A DNA stretch of 64,000 bases, taken from the NCBI GenBank assembly GCA_037952775.1, contig JBANAY010000003.1:3472001-3536000 (forward strand). The letters are read 5' to 3'. This document shows, piece by piece, positions 11,426-26,021 of this stretch; positions within the stretch are counted from its first letter, which is position 1, and every line of letters starts with the position of its first letter. The stretch comes from Clonostachys chloroleuca (Eukaryota > Ascomycota > Sordariomycetes > Hypocreales > Bionectriaceae). The position numbers and the translations under genes were made by a program. The notes under the pieces are model-generated. The model was given only the letters and a program-made list of their open reading frames with translations, was not told where the DNA came from and ran no database searches.

Positions 11426-14400
11426 CTAGCCTTTGGTAATTGATCCAACTTGTTTGTCCTTCGCGAAATCCTGAGAGAATAGCCGCTGCCACACGTCAAG
11501 CCATTTTTCTTGTTGAGCGGTTGGGAGCTTACCAGGCTGTTTGAAAGACCTGGTTAGAAGCTCACGAAGTCGGGTCCTGAGTACTTTGATGACAAGCATG
11601 GTTTTCCAGTCAGGGACAGAGAAACGGCCTCGATTTCCATCCAATATGATAACACCGGAGTACATCTAATTGTAGTTGTGAGTTTATGCTTGATTTGAAA
11701 GTGGTGCTAGGTTAAGGGGTGGGAATAATAAAGGGGATTCTAGACGTACATCACACCGGACATCGCCGCAAAGTAATGCTATTGAAAATGGCTCAACAGC
11801 TGTGGTCTCGTGAGCATGATAGACTCTGTATTGGTGTTAGATGACTACCATATTTCATAGGGGGAGGGGGCTTTTCTCTCACGTTTTTGCCTGCATAATG
11901 TGGTAATAGGATAGCCATTTGATGTCGAGCTGGTTCTTATTCACTGATGATGGGTGAAGACTGATTGATTGGTTGTTGCCGATATTGCGAAGGCCTTTAG
12001 TGCCTGGTGTGTCCCGAACGAGTAGTCTTGGATAAAAGCTAGATGCAATGATTGACGCTGAGACGATATCGTTGTCGCTGTTGATATTGACGCGTTGAGG
12101 GACATCAAAGAACTGCTGCTGGCGGCGGTTTCGACCTCCGGGAGCAAAGCGAAGTCTAGACAATGCTCGTCTCTCTTCGTCGGTTAGTGATAAGAACCCG
12201 GAGTCAGCTAGAGACACAAGAAGCTGGCCTTTGAGATCTTCGATATTGGCTAACGTTTGCTGGCTGAGAAAGTTCTTTCGGCAGAATTGAAATTCTTTCC
12301 CCGAGGTGCCGGTGGTCTGGCAGACTCGCTTCCATGCCATATATGCGTTATACACGGTGAGCAAATCGGAATCACCGCGGCGGAATAGCATCTTGGCATT
12401 GTGTGCTTGTGCGCGCTGTCCGAAGGGCGCAGAAAAAGGCGATTTCGATGACAAGATGGCAGCGACTGTGATGGCCATATCTAGGCATTTGTACACTGTT
12501 CCAAGTAGAATAAGCTTGCCTAGGAACACATCCAATGGCAGTCTTGCTAGCTGATGACCGAGGGGGTGAGCTCTTCAGCTGCAGTGAGAGCGCGGACATC
12601 AACCAAGGCATCCACTGCGCGACGGATGTTCTTGGCCGATGGAGGATCCAGAGCACTTCCTAGCGTATCTTCAATACCTCCAATCTTGCAAATTTTGACA
12701 CGAATAGCTAAGTCTTGCAGGGATAGACGTAGCATTTCGGGGGTTTGCTGGTCGTTCATTAACTTGTCATGTCTATACTTGGTGAACATGTGGAAACATA
12801 GGCCTTCTTGAACACGACCGGCACGTCCCCTTCGTTGCTTCGCGTTTGCCCTTGATATGAATGTGTCTATCAAGCGAGATAATTGCCTCCTTTCATCGTA
12901 ACGCATCTCTCGATGTTTCCCGGTATCAATGACACAAGTAACATCAGGAATCGTGATACCAGTTTCAGCAATATTGGTGGCCAAGACAATCTTGCGAGTA
13001 CCGGGTGGTGGGACGAGGAAAGCAGACTCCTGATCCTCGGTCGCAATCGTAGAATGGAGAGGATACACTAGCCAGTCGCGGGAAAAGCGAGGATCACCAA
13101 GGAGAAGGTCATTGAGCGTGCGGATCTCCGCAATACCGGGAAGAAACACGAGTATAGCTTTGCTGTATTGTTGTAGAGATTCCGATGAAGCTATGTGAGC
13201 AATTAATTGGACGACCAAATCAGGCTCAACACGGTATTCATCCATTTGAGCAAGAGTGCCTCTCGTGGCCGGCGAGTAAGCTGTGAGGCTTTTAGATAAA
13301 TCGCTTTTGGGACCATCGCTATCGCTCTCATTTGGATCTTCGTCAAGGTCAACCATTTTATCTGCTGGGGAGTCTGACGGAGTGTAACCAGTGAGCTCGA
13401 TGGCATCTTCGAGATATTGAACCTGGACGGGGAAAGTTCGCCCTGGAACGTTGAGAACGGGGGCACCACCCAGATATGCTGAGAATCGGTCCGCATCAAC
13501 TGTGGCAGACATGAGGACAACTTTGAGATCTGGTCTTTTCTCCATGAGACGCTTAAGGACAATCAACAGGAAATCACTGTCGATAGAACGCTCATGAACT
13601 TCATCTAGTACAAGATGAGATATGCCTTGAAGCTCATTAGACCCTTCAAGCATCCGCATGACAACACCGGTAGTTGCATACACCAAACGTGTTTCCCTCG
13701 ATGTGTTTGATTCGAGGCGAATAGAATAGCCAACCAGTGATCTGTTTGTTCCAAGGTCATTCCGGTTCTCGCCCAACTCCTCGCTTACTCGTCGTGCCAA
13801 CGAAATGGCGGAGATTCGGCGGGGCTCAGTACAGTAGATTTTGCATGATTTCCCTTGGGACAACTCGTGCTCAAGCAAGAAAGACGGGACCTGGGTGCTC
13901 TTACCGCTACACCGTTGTTAGCTTGCTCTTCTTAATAGTGTCCAACTGAAACTCACCATCCTGTCTCACCGCACACGATAACAACTTGGTTGCTGTCGAC
14001 AGCACCCAATACCTTCTCTCGGAAGTGCCACATTGGGAGTTGCATTCGAGATTTCTTTGAATATGTAAACAGGAGGGAATATGCGAGATGATATGAGCAG
14101 AACCTACTAGCATAGCTTGATACTTCTGAGTGCTGGACTTGTCTGACCAAATCTTCTTGTAGACATCCACATTTGCGGTGTGTTGCTTCGATCTGTCTTG
14201 ACTTCCATTCTCTCCCGAGTCGGACAGATTCTTCGTTCCTCCTCGCCCGCGGAAAGCGTTGGTTAAGATAACACCATCTTCGAGTTCCTGATTCTTTCGT
14301 TCGCGGACTAGATCCCGGAGGTCCTTGACCACAAGTCGATCTTGCGTATCAAGATGAGTTTTCTTTGCCTCTGCAAACTCCATCCAAAGGTCCCGCCATG

Positions 14401-16246
14401 CTGAGGGAAGACGAAGGTTGACCTTCTCCTCCTTTGGATTATTGCTGAATATGTGGAATAGGGCTGCTGTTGCTGCGTAGGCCTCAGATTGTTTACTGTC
14501 AGGGGTTGATATATTATTCATAGTCAACGCAAACTGGGTAGAATTGCTGTAGATCTCAACATCTGAATTCAAGATATGCTGAGGTGTGTCTTGAGCCTTT
14601 GTCCAGGTAATATCAATGGCGTGGCGGTTTGCGAATGAGGTCTGGGAGATGAGCGAGTAGATGATTTTGACGGAAGGGTCCCTGCAATGGTTAGTTTCCT
14701 AGCATGGAACCTGTTTGACTGCCGATAGCCGACGTACCTTGAACGGCATGCCTCTTCTAGAACTCGGCGAGGGCTGATGCCAGTCCACTTTCCAAAGTCC
14801 TTGATCACAATCTTGGCGCCGTCGGCGGAGGTGATGACGGTGTTAGTTTTGCCAGTTGTTGGGTCTACCTCATGCTGAGGTAATGAACCAAACAGATCAC
14901 CAAGATAATCATCTTCTCCTTCATTTGTCTCCTTTAGTATTTCAGCAGCGATCCGCTCTGCTTCTTCATTCACATCGTCCAGCGGATCTGGATTTTCAGG
15001 GTTGCTCCCCAACTCTGATTCAGATTTCTCAAGGTTTTTAGCCTGTTTCTTGGCGACAGCGATTTCTTTTTCCAACGCGATTCGTTGAGTTTTCCACTGC
15101 TGCTCAGCGAGAAATTTGTCAAATAGAACGTCATTTTGGATCTTTTCCAGCTTTGCCTTGAGCTTAGCAATGGCAAACTCGGTTTCGGAATCTTGGGAGT
15201 TCTCGCTCTCCCGGGTAGACTTTTTGCGGCCACTTCTTTCATACTCCAAGAGGTCCTTCTGTGCTTTTAGATATTCTGGGATAAGGTTGTCAGGCTCAAT
15301 TTCCTCATCATACGTCACAACAATCTTCTTGGCTGAAGTAGAGGGTTTTCCGTTTCGTCCTTGCTGGCCGGGTTTACTTCGAGTTGGTAGACGTCCATCC
15401 GCTTGCTGTGGTGTTCCTGAGCGAGTTGGAATTGGACTGTCGTTTGGCGTATCTAAAACAATGATTAGAATTAAAACCGTGTAGATGTGGCATCGTGAGG
15501 ATATCGAGAAAAACCTTTTGGAGTTGGCCGTGGCCTTGATTCATATGCTGGGAGTTCATCTGCCCGGCACTCTCGGGCCAGCCAATCCAGCGCCTCCTCT
15601 AATCCCCAAAAGAGATCCTTTCCGGCAGAAGATATGTTGGGAGAAATATCCAAAATATAGCGAATGGCTGCCTGGACCCGATTCTGTGGGAATTCAGCTG
15701 CCTCAAGAGTTTGCTGGAGCGTCCAAAGACGGATTATCATGTCCTCCTCAGCTGGCATTTTCCCTGCATTTAGTGTATCTGAGGACATATTCGATGAAGC
15801 AAAACGGCTTTCTGCCTTGATAAGATCTAGAATATGATCCATCAAATCCGGAGGGAGCCATTTTGGAATATTGATTGTGTCAGCTTGGCTGCGAAGTAGA
15901 CGGCGCTCTGTCTGGAGACGAGTCTTTTGACGCTGGGCATCACGCTTCACCTTCTGTGAATGGGCCTCTACGAGGAGTTGAAGCTCGGACTCCTCAAGCT
16001 GCCTCTCAAACTCCTCGGGACTGAGAACCTTCTCCTTGCTGGAAGTATCGGCGCCAGACCCTTGTGCGGTAGATGGCGGTGGGACTTGATCTTTTTTGAC
16101 CGTTGGGGGGCATTGGAAGCGGCATTTGAAGGGCCCTTGCTAGCATCCTCAGCGACCTCAGGTCGAGGTTTGGAGGCGATCGATGTTGTTGCAAACCCAC
16201 GCGCAGGGTTGGCAGCGGGCTTCTTCTTTTTCTTGGCTCCTGCCAT
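11426..16246 (-). CDS. DExH-box RNA helicase (Ylr419w/DHX29-like), two apparent frameshifts
   Basis: Superfamily 2 ATP-dependent RNA helicase. Exons: 16246-15515, 15452-14738, 14681-14108, 14054-13957, 13906-11883, 11825-11750, 11665-11426. About 1486 aa if two one-base gaps are filled. The N-terminus is lysine-rich (MAGAKKKKK), then a UBA-like stretch (LFWGLEEALDWLARECRA) and a coiled coil. The core shows motif I GETGCGKST, split by an intron, motif Ia CTEPRRISAISLARRV, motif II DEVH, motif III SATVD, motif V ATNIAETGITIPDV and motif VI QRRGRAGRV. Helicase-associated and OB-fold domains follow. The frame breaks at six G (16105-16110, before residue 50) and five G (12562-12566, in the winged-helix region after ELTP). 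One extra base in each restores conserved sequence. DHX29-type helicases help ribosomes scan structured leaders; a role here is inferred. Confidence 0.88.
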
Positions 16247-17452
16247 TGCGTCCCGGTTCCAAGTCGACGGGCTCTGTTTATTTGTTAGAAGGCGCGCAGT
16301 TCGAAATGTGACTGGCTGGCAACGCGGATGAGATCTTTTGCGTGAGATACGGAATGCTGGGGTCGTGTAGAGCGAGACGGTATCTATGGATTACTCCCTA
16401 GGCCCTGCTTGAATTGGAGCTTCTTCTCCAAAAAGAGATGTCTGGAGCCTATCGTGCATGTGAGTTGAGGCTCCATCTAGAGAACGCAACTCGAGGAACG
16501 TGATCGATGATGGCAGCGGATTGGGGCGATGCTCAGCTTGGGAAGGGAATATGAAAGGAGCGAAGATAGCAATGGACTGCGCAATAGCTTGGGGCTATGG
16601 GGACTGTTCGGATCTTGTGGATGACGGGTGATGAGCGAGTCTCTTACCGGCACAAATGCAGCAACTCTTTGTTGCAGGTTGCAATGGCGGCAGGAGCTTT
16701 ATTACTGGTATGGGCAAGCACCCTAGGCTACCTCGTAAGCCTGGTAATGTGCCCTGGATGTTCCCATGAGGTGAAAGGAGAGATTGACTTTTTAGGTCCT
16801 TATTGGGCGAGAGGAATAATGTAACACTGCCTGAGTGCCGTGTTAGTGCTTTTGACCAGGTTCTCCACGTTATCACTACTTATACAGGCCAAGCACAAGA
16901 CAAGGATGGGTTTGAAGGCGATTCGGAGAATGACTCGATGGGCAGAGCTCAGCGAAGAATATTCTACTACCGGTATGTACACCGCCGCCCACATCAAGCC
17001 CTGTCGGAACACGTTGGGAACCTCTTCGGTACCTTGAGCGCAGCAGCAAATCGCAGTATTCTGGGGTACCTTTACCCCTCCAGGAGGTACCCGGCCCGAA
17101 GCTCGACTGTTTTTTTTGTGGTGGCGGTACTTGGTGGAGGCCAACGTGGGTCAAGCCCAAAGCAGGCTCATGAGCCACAATTCTGCCAAAACAACTTGCA
17201 GGAGGACCATTGCTGTTGAATGGGAAGCAAGCAACGAGCTGGCTTCTATCGTTGATTTCGCCTCGAAACCACGTCGGCAGCTGCGGCTCGTACCTCCAGA
17301 TTACGCTCCCCAACCATCTTCTGTTCCGTGCGTACGATACAATTCGTCTGGGGATTTTCGTCTGGCCAGCTTTTTTTTCCTCGACGGTGCTTTGCCCCTC
17401 ATGAGTTCGATGCCAAGCTCCAGTCTTGCGTCTCGACATATATAATTCTGCC
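16247..17452. other. Divergent promoter region, DExH helicase / GCN1
   Basis: About 1.2 kb between divergent start codons, with no supportable gene. It contains three GGTACC palindromes close together (17028-17033, 17065-17070, 17086-17091) and T-rich tracts nearer the GCN1 start. Both promoters must lie here. Confidence 0.45.
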
Positions 17453-20400
17453 ATGTCTTCTTCAGCCAGCTTCGACCATGTGGCCACTGCAGCGGCTCTA
17501 TCCTCTTCTTCCATTAGAGTTCGGATCCCATATCTGCAGGGCCTTGAGGAGCGAATAACTCAGCGGGGTGTGTTTCTCTCTTTGCTGCCAAGCAACGCTC
17601 CCAGCCTTCCTACGAGTTCCTAATAACTGATGCCTTGCGAATACAGCTTTCGAAAAGGAGTCATTCCCCGAATTAGTACGAATCCTCTTTGGGACTATCC
17701 CTCTGTACCGAGATCGAGAGTCAAGACTTGTTGTTCAAGCATGCATTGCCGCAATCCTCAAGTCGGAACCACACCCCCAATTGCTGGGATGGCTAACCAA
17801 GGCCATGCGCCATGAAGGCCAGAAGGCCGGCCTAGCGACATCGAACTCGTTCGTTCTAGTAGAGTGGTGCAGTTTACTCATGCAATCACTGTCTGGATCC
17901 CCTCTCTGGGGCCAGTTCGGAGACGATGTTATCCACTGCACAGCCGATTCCCTTGCTCGATGCCTCCAATCCGGCAAACAATCGATCGCTCATTCTGCGC
18001 TGGTGGTCACAAGGAGAGGGTTCCGCAAACTTTTCGGGGCCGATACCCGTGAGAAGGTCCTTCAAGATGCCGTCAAGACCCTGACGGCCAAGTCGAGTCA
18101 ATCAGTGGCCCTACACGCACCACTGTTGGGAGTAATTGCTGGTGTTTCCTCGAGGCTACCGGCTGTTAAGCCAGCCATTGAGGCTCACAAGTCGCAGTAT
18201 TACGAATTTTACACTCGAGAAATCGTGACTTCGAAAACGCCTGTCACAGCGGAGGTCGCGGCTGGTCTGAAAGACTTCTTCCAGGACTTTTCCACTCTGC
18301 CTGAGCTGGAAAAGGAAGTATTCCCAGCACTTGAAAAGGGACTCCTTCGAGCACCCGAAGTTATCTTGACTAGCGTTCTGAGACCATTGGTAGCCGCCTT
18401 ACCGTCGACATTTGACCTTTCAACGTTGTTGAAAGATAAGCTTCTGAAGCATCTGTTATCAAGCATTAAGTCGAGCAATGCCTTAGTGAGGGCCGGGGCT
18501 GTTTCTTCGTTCCGAGATATCGTTCTTCGTTGTCATGATGATGATATCCTGCAAAAGGTTGTCGACGAGATACTTGCTCCCTTGAAAGGAGGCAAGCTTT
18601 CGTCACCGGATCATCGAGTTTTGCACGCTGACATGTTGGAGGGTGTCCCACTTTCTAAATCCTCAGCTAAAAAGGTGATGGATGGTCTCGCCATTGTAGC
18701 TGGAAAGGAAGGAAACGAATCTGCATTGTCAAATGAAACGTCCACTCTGTCCAAGGCCGTGGTGCAGCTACTTAGGACCAACGCTGATATTTCCAAGCCT
18801 GTGCTTGATGTATTCGTTAAAGGCTTGGCGGATAAAAAACCAGCGTCCCGTAAGCTTTGGATCCTGCGAACTGGCTCCATCTTGCGTGCTTGCGAACTGC
18901 AGGAGCCCACTGACAGCATGTTATCGTGGGTTGAGGCTGTGACCCCCAAGCTGTTCGACAACTTCAACGAGACCGCGGCCAACGCCGCGAGTGCTGTCCA
19001 GAGCGGCCTAGCTATCGGGGCCTACATCCTTACGGCGCTTATCCCAGGGCTTCAGCAGAAATTTCCTTCCGCAAAATCAGTCGCCAAAACTCCTATTGCT
19101 AAAGATGCTCTGGGTCCCACTGGCAAGCAGTCTTTCCTGTTGAACCATAGAATCTACTCTAAACTTAGTGGAGAGGATGACTTGAATTGGTTTGCCTTGG
19201 CCTTGACAGCCCTGCATTCAGCGCTGGACGACAAAACCCCAACGGATGTTTCTATTGCATGGTCGGGGGCATATATATATGCTATCACCGCGCCAGATGT
19301 CCCGCCCTCCGTACAACAAGCAGCAGGCAAAGCATTGTCTCAACTTCATTCCAAAAATATACGCCAAATATCAGGATTTGTGACCGATGGTCTCTGGAAT
19401 TTGCTCCTTCATTCGGGTACACAGGGAAAGGAAACCAAATTTGGAAGAGATCAGCTTATACAAGTGTTAAGGGCGTTATGCCCCGATCGCTCCGACGAAG
19501 ACGAGGCCACTGACTCGACAGCTTTGGAGGATCAAGCTTGCTGCTTGATTGTTCTAGCACGACATGAACTTATTCCCCGATCAAGCTGGATCGATCTCTG
19601 TTTACGTATGAAGATTGATCCCGGGAATCTTGCTCGTGAACGAAAGGAAGAACTCCTGAAGGAAATATGGACACGAACGTTGATCGAGTCCGATCCTGTT
19701 AAATTGGCTGCATCCAACGCCGCCGCTGAACTGGCTTTTGTGGCACCAGATGCTATTATCCCGAAGCTTCTCGATCTTGTGCGCGCAGATCTTAGTACTG
19801 CAGGCTTAAAAGATATTGGCCCTGTGGAGGCAGCCATCTTCAGAACCCCCGAAGGAACATGTTTTGTTGATGTCCTGGCTAAAAAGGGCCAGAATCAAGT
19901 GCCTAACAAGAACAGCAAAGACTATGATATCTTGAAATGGGAGGAAGAGCTACGGACCCAACTCGAGAGCAAAAAAGGCCAGAAGCGCAAGTTGACCGCT
20001 GAAGAGAATGCAAAGGTTAATGCTCAATTGCAGAAGGAATCGCAAATCCGGAAAACCATTGGAGAAATTGAGTCACGGCTCCATCGCGGCATTGCAATCA
20101 TCCAGGCCATGGCGACCGGCCCACCTACCGAAGCAAAACTCTGGCTTAACGACGCCATCACGCTTTTGCTTGGAATCATGGATGCCGGTTGCAGCCTGAT
20201 AGTGGGGGATGCACCCTCAACAGCTTACCTGGCGCTTTCTGACAAGGTTGCGTCGAGACTTGGTCTCATCCGGAATTTCGTTGGAATTGGAACACTTCGA
20301 TATCGTGATATAACTCTACCCGACAACTTCAACGAGGAACCATTGGAAGAATTGATCACCCGAGTTCTCTACCGTCTTCGATTTGCTGGCGAGCAGCGAC

Positions 20401-23400
20401 CCTTTGATGCGGTTTCTGTGACATATGTTCTTCCTCTCATTTTCGACCTCCTACGCAAAGGCGGCGTTGGTGCAACTTCAGATGATAGGGATGCTCAGCT
20501 GGTGCTGGCTCTAGAGTTTCTCACGTTCCATTCAAACACTTGTGAGGACGAGTCTCTTCCTCGTGCTGAACTATTGTCTGTCTTGATCGAGTCGATGCAG
20601 AAATATGGCCAGCATTACAAGCTTGTTCGTGATTGTTTTGTGGATATGTGTCGGTGCATTGCACCAAATATCACCCCTAAGGAGATTTCAGTTCTGACAA
20701 AGGGCACAATTGTACCTCATGCAAGTGTGAGGACTACCACCCTGCAGTCGATAAGCAGTGACGTCGATATGAGTGAGTTTGGTTATTCGGATGAAATATG
20801 GCTTGCATGCCACGACGATGAGGAGGAGAATCAAGAAATCGCAAGGGAAATTTGGGTTGAGAGCGGTGTCCAGGTTGGCCCTGATGTGCCGGAGAGAATG
20901 TTGCCTTTCCTCGAATCAAAGGACGCTCAACTTCGCCGAGCAGCTGCTCGCTCCCTTTCAGAAGCTGTCTTGTCGCAAAAGGATACACTGGATGTGGTTC
21001 TTTCAAAGTTGAAAGCTTCTTACCAAGAGCTCGCAAAACCAAGGGTGCAGTTGTTGGACGAGTTTGGCATGCCCATGAAGATGGATCTTTCAGACCCTTG
21101 GGAAGCTAGGCACGGAATTGCCACTGCTTTGAAGGAGCTTGCGTCTGTTGTTACAACGCAAGAAATCGAGATCATTTTCGACTTCATGATCAACGATGGG
21201 CCTCTAGGAGACCAAAACAGTGCTGTTCGAGCCGAAATGCTTGATGCCACTATCCGCGCAATTGACCTTCACGGGAAAAAGATGATTGATCAGTTGATGA
21301 AGAAATTCGAATCTACTTTGGAGCAACCCGACAAAAACAGCGATGCTGCCGACCGTGTTAACGAAGCGGTGGTGATTATGTATGGAGCCTTGGCCCGTCA
21401 CCTAGCCCCTGGCGATTCCAAGATCCCAGTTGTCATTGACAGACTGCTGGCCACACTCAAAACTCCATCAGAAACGGTCCAGTTTGCCATTGCGGATTGT
21501 CTTCCCCCTCTGGTCCGGGCCTGCCAGGACAAGTCGTCAAAGTACTTTGAGCAGATCATAGATGATCTCCTCAATACTAAGAAGTACGCAGCCCAAAGAG
21601 GTGCTGCTTACGGCCTGGCTGGCTTGGTCCGTGGGCGCGGAATCGTAGCTCTCCGAGAATACCGTATCCTCTCAACTCTCAAATCAGCATTGGAAAATAA
21701 AAAGGATGCTCATCAACGGGAGGCTAGCTTACTAGCCTTCGAACTCTTCGCCACAATCCTCGGACGTCTTTTTGAGCCTTACGTGATCCAGATTGTACCT
21801 CAACTTCTAAGTGGCTTTGGAGATGCGAACGGCGATGTCCGTGATGCTTGTCTTGCGGCTGCTAAGGCCTGTTTCGGAAACCTTAGCTCATATGGAGTGA
21901 AACAAATCATGCCTACTCTACTTGACGGCTTGGAAGACCAACAATGGAGAAGTAAGAGAGGAGCTTGTGAGCTCCTTGGTGCCATGGCATATCTAGATCC
22001 TCAACAGCTGGCAAACAGCCTTCCTGACATCATTCCTCCGCTGACGGGTGTTCTGAACGACAGCCACAAGGAGGTAAGAGCCGCGGCAAACCGAAGTTTG
22101 AAGCGGTTTGGCGAGGTTATCAATAACCCAGAGATCAAAAGCCTGGTAGATATTCTTCTCAAGGCTCTCAGCGACCCTACTAAATATACCGACGAAGCTT
22201 TGGATTCGCTCATTAAAGTACAGTTTGTACACTACTTGGATGCCCCGTCTCTGGCTTTAGTCACGAGAATCCTGCAGCGTGGTTTGAACGATCGCTCGAA
22301 CACCAAACGCAAGGCTGCCCAGGTTATTGGCAGCCTTGCCCATCTGACGGAGAAGAAGGACATCGTTGCTCATCTTCCTGTACTCGTTGCTGGTCTCAAG
22401 GTCGCTGCTGTGGACCCAGTTCCCACCACCCGTGCGACCGCCTCCAGGGCGTTGGGATCCCTTGTGGAGAAACTGGGAGAGGATGCTCTTCCTGATCTCA
22501 TTCCAGGCCTTATGCAGACTCTCAAGTCAGACACAGGAGCCGGAGACCGACTTGGTTCTGCCCAGGCGCTTAGTGAGGTTCTTGCTGGTCTTGGAACGAC
22601 GAGGCTGGAAGAAACGCTTCCAACAGTGCTACAAAATGTCGAATCTTCAAAGCCAGCAGTTCGGGAAGGATTCATGTCCTTATTCATTTTCCTACCTGTC
22701 TGTTTTGGGAACAGCTTTGCCAATTATCTCGGCCGCATTGTACCTCCAATTCTGTCTGGATTGGCCGATGATGTTGAGTCAATTCGTGAGACAGCTCTTC
22801 GCGCGGGCCGACTTCTTGTTAAAAATTTCGCCGTCCGCGCCGTAGACCTCCTTCTGCCGGAGCTAGAGAGAGGTCTAGCAGACGACAGCTACAGAATCCG
22901 TTTGAGTTCCGTGGAGTTAGTGGGAGATCTTCTGTTCAACCTCACTGGTGTCAAGGCTGAGGATGAGCAGGATGAGGACGAGCCCGACGCAAAAGAAGCA
23001 GGGGTTTCTCTCAAAGAAGTTTTGGGAGAAGAAAAACGCAATAAGATTTTGTCTGCTCTTTATGTCTGTCGTTGCGACACAGCAGGCTCAGTTCGGGCGG
23101 CAGCCATATCAGTCTGGAAAGTTTTGGTTCATACTCCAAGGACGCTCAAAGAACTTGTTCCTACCCTTACTCAGCTCCTTATCCGCCGGCTTGGAAGCTC
23201 GAACATGGAACATAAGGTCATTGCTAGCAACGCTCTGGGCGAGCTCATTCGGAAGGCCGGTGACGGTGTCCTCTCAAGCCTTTTGCCTACTCTCGAGGAA
23301 GGCTTACAAACATCCACAGATACTGATGCTAAGCAGGGTATCTGTCTCGCTCTCAAGGAATTGATATCTTCGGCGTCTCCTGAATCTTTGGAAGAACACG

Positions 23401-25550
23401 AAAAGACCTTGATATCTGTCGTTCGCGCGGCCCTCACAGATTCTGACGAGGAAGTGCGAGAGGCAGCTGCCGAGGCTTTCGACTCGCTACAAAATATCTT
23501 CCACAAGCGTGCTGTGGACCAGGTTCTTCCTTATCTGCTTTCTCTTCTCCGGTCCGAGGACCAAGCAGAAAATGCTCTGTCAGCTCTCCTCACACTGCTT
23601 ACAGAAACTACACGATCAAACATCATTATCCCCATCCTCATTCCAGATCTTGTCAAGCCCCCCATCTCTTCATTCAACGCCAAGGCTATTGCATCACTGT
23701 CCAAGGTTGCTGGGGCCGCTATGAATAGACGATTACCCAGCATCATCAATTCCTTGATGGACAATGAGATTGATTGCCCGACAGCAGAGTTGAAGGAAGA
23801 GCTTGAGCAATCTCTTGACACTGTTATTCAACACATTGATGAGTACGATGGTCTCAATATTATCATGAGCGTACTGCTGCAATCACTTAAACATGATGAT
23901 CACCGCCGGAGAGCGGCAGCTGCTCGACATTTCCGCAACTTCTTCGTAGCATCGAGCGTGGACTACTCGAGATACAACCAAGACATTATACGATCTCTCC
24001 TTAACTCGTTCGATGATGGAGATATGGATGTTGTCAAAGATTCCTGGTCTGCGCTCAGTGAATTTACGAAAAGATTGCGGAAAGAAGAGATGGAGTCACT
24101 TGTACCATCCACTCGACAGACTCTTGTCCGGGTTGGTGTTGCCGGTGCTACTCTTCGTGGGTTTGAATTGCCAAAGGGTATCAATGCTATCTTGCCGATC
24201 TTCCTTCAAGGTCTGATGAACGGTACAGCCGACCAAAGAGTCCAGGCTGCTTTGGGAATTTCCGACATTGTAGACAGGACAAGCGAGACTTCCTTGAAAC
24301 CTTTCGTCACACAGATCACCGGACCTTTGATTCGTGTTGTGTCTGAGCGAGCCACCGAAGTAAAATCGGCCATCCTGCTCACCTTGAACAACTTGCTAGA
24401 GAAGATGCCAACTGCTCTTAAGCCCTTCTTGCCGCAACTCCAGAGGACATTTGCTAAATCCCTAGCTGATACTTCGAGCGAAACACTGAGATCTCGTGCC
24501 GCTCGTGCTCTGGGCACGCTGATCAAATACACGCCTCGTATTGACCCCTTGATTGCCGAACTTGTGACAGGCTCCAAAACCACGGATGCAGGTGTTAAGA
24601 CGGCGATGTTGAAGGCTTTGTATGAGGTTGTGAGCAAAGCTGGAGCCAACATGGGAGAATCCTCCAGGGCCGCTGTCCTTGGCTTGATCGATATGGACAC
24701 TGATGAGCGGGATGATTCAATGACCATCACAAACGCAAAGTTACTAGGAGCTCTCATCAAGAATGTACCCGAAGACATTGCGCAAGGCCTACTTCGAAAT
24801 AGAGTTGTTACGACTCATTTTAGCAACCCGTCTGCCCTTGCGATCAACGCTGTGCTGGTAGAATCTCCAGACGTTTTGCTGGACAGTGCTCTAGCCGCTG
24901 ACCTGCCCGATTTACTTTGCCAGGGCATTACTCATAAGAGCGTAAGTATAATTGTTTAGTGCACAAAAGACACGGATTGCTAACTGGGGTTGTTGAACTA
25001 GACTTTCATAGCGGATAACTTCATTCTTGCAACAGGCAAATACCTGCTCTCGTCGTCATCAAGAGGGTTCGAGGATGCAAAGAAGATATTCAGCGCCCTT
25101 GCTACTGTCATTGAGCCAGGGAATCCCACCGATTCGCGACGTTTGGCCCTTGTAGTGGTTCGGACAGTGAGCCGCAGTGATATGGATGCGGTACGGCCTC
25201 ACGTTCCGATCCTCGCTCCGCCAATTTTCGCAAGTGTCCGAGACCCTGTAATTCCAGTCAAGCTCTCTGCCGAAGCTGCCTTCGTGGAGATATTCAATGT
25301 TGCAGACGAAGAAGGCCGAGTCTTTGATAAGTTTATGGCTGGGCCAGGGGCAGACCTACCGCCGAATACTAAGAGAAGTATGGGAGATTACTTTAAGCGC
25401 GTTGCACTTAGACTTGGAAGTCAGGCCAGGGAGAGAAGGGAGGCGGAGGGCGGCCAGGGTGGATTGGGTTTGTCCAACGACGAACAGGAAGATGAACGAG
25501 AGATTTGGAGTGTTGGAAAGGTTGATGTGGGTGAAGATGTCTTCTCATAG
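17453..25550 (+). CDS. GCN1: GCN1, ribosome-associated HEAT-repeat activator of the Gcn2 kinase
   Basis: Very large cytoplasmic protein that binds translating (collided) ribosomes and relays uncharged-tRNA signals to the eIF2-alpha kinase Gcn2 in general amino-acid control. Exons: 17453-17567, 17647-24941, 25002-25550; about 2652 aa, close to the roughly 2670 aa of known Gcn1. Almost the whole length is HEAT-type helical repeats. The central part contains the eEF3-like block (for example QRGAAYGLAGLVRGRGI, LLSGFGDANGDVRDACL, WRSKRGACELLGAMAYLDP, ALSDPTKYTDEALDSLI). The region after it, around LNDRSNTKRKAAQVIGSLAHLT, corresponds to the part that binds the RWD domain of Gcn2. No frameshift was found in almost 8 kb of coding sequence. 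Confidence 0.96.
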
Positions 25551-26021
25551 ATGAAGGTCAAGCTATCACCATATATCCACCAATATTCTGGTGCAAAAGA
25601 CATCCTGCATAACCTCACAAATATGCAATAAAATAACACATAATCGATTCTTACGATCCAGCCTTTTCGGTGGTAAATTCGTCAAATTGGCGTTCCAGTA
25701 CAACACTAAATTATTGACTGCTTGTTGGTTATCAGGGGTATATTGTAGGTTGCTATAACGTGGTATACGAAAGTAGAGCTAGTCGAAATTGGGGTGGAAG
25801 GTCAAGGTCACGTGCACAGGTTCTTCCAGGCGGTGACTCATGCTCCATCATAGCCCTCGCTTAGTGTTGTCTGTGGGGCGAAAAGCACGTGAACCCACAA
25901 ACCCCATTTGGATTGTGTGCACCTAAGAAATTCTTGATGACTATGAAGTAAAGCCCCCTCCTCCCAGACCTCAACCTTCAACCACCCAAGGACCAGACCG
26001 TCACGACCAACGACAATCAAG
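25551..26021. other. Intergenic region and eL19 promoter
   Basis: No gene is seen. It holds the GCN1 3' end and the promoter of the downstream ribosomal protein gene, with a pyrimidine-rich leader just before the start codon, common in ribosomal protein genes. Confidence 0.45.

Noticed and set aside
22366..22845. 159-codon frame inside GCN1
   Set aside because: Alternative frame of the intact HEAT-repeat coding sequence.
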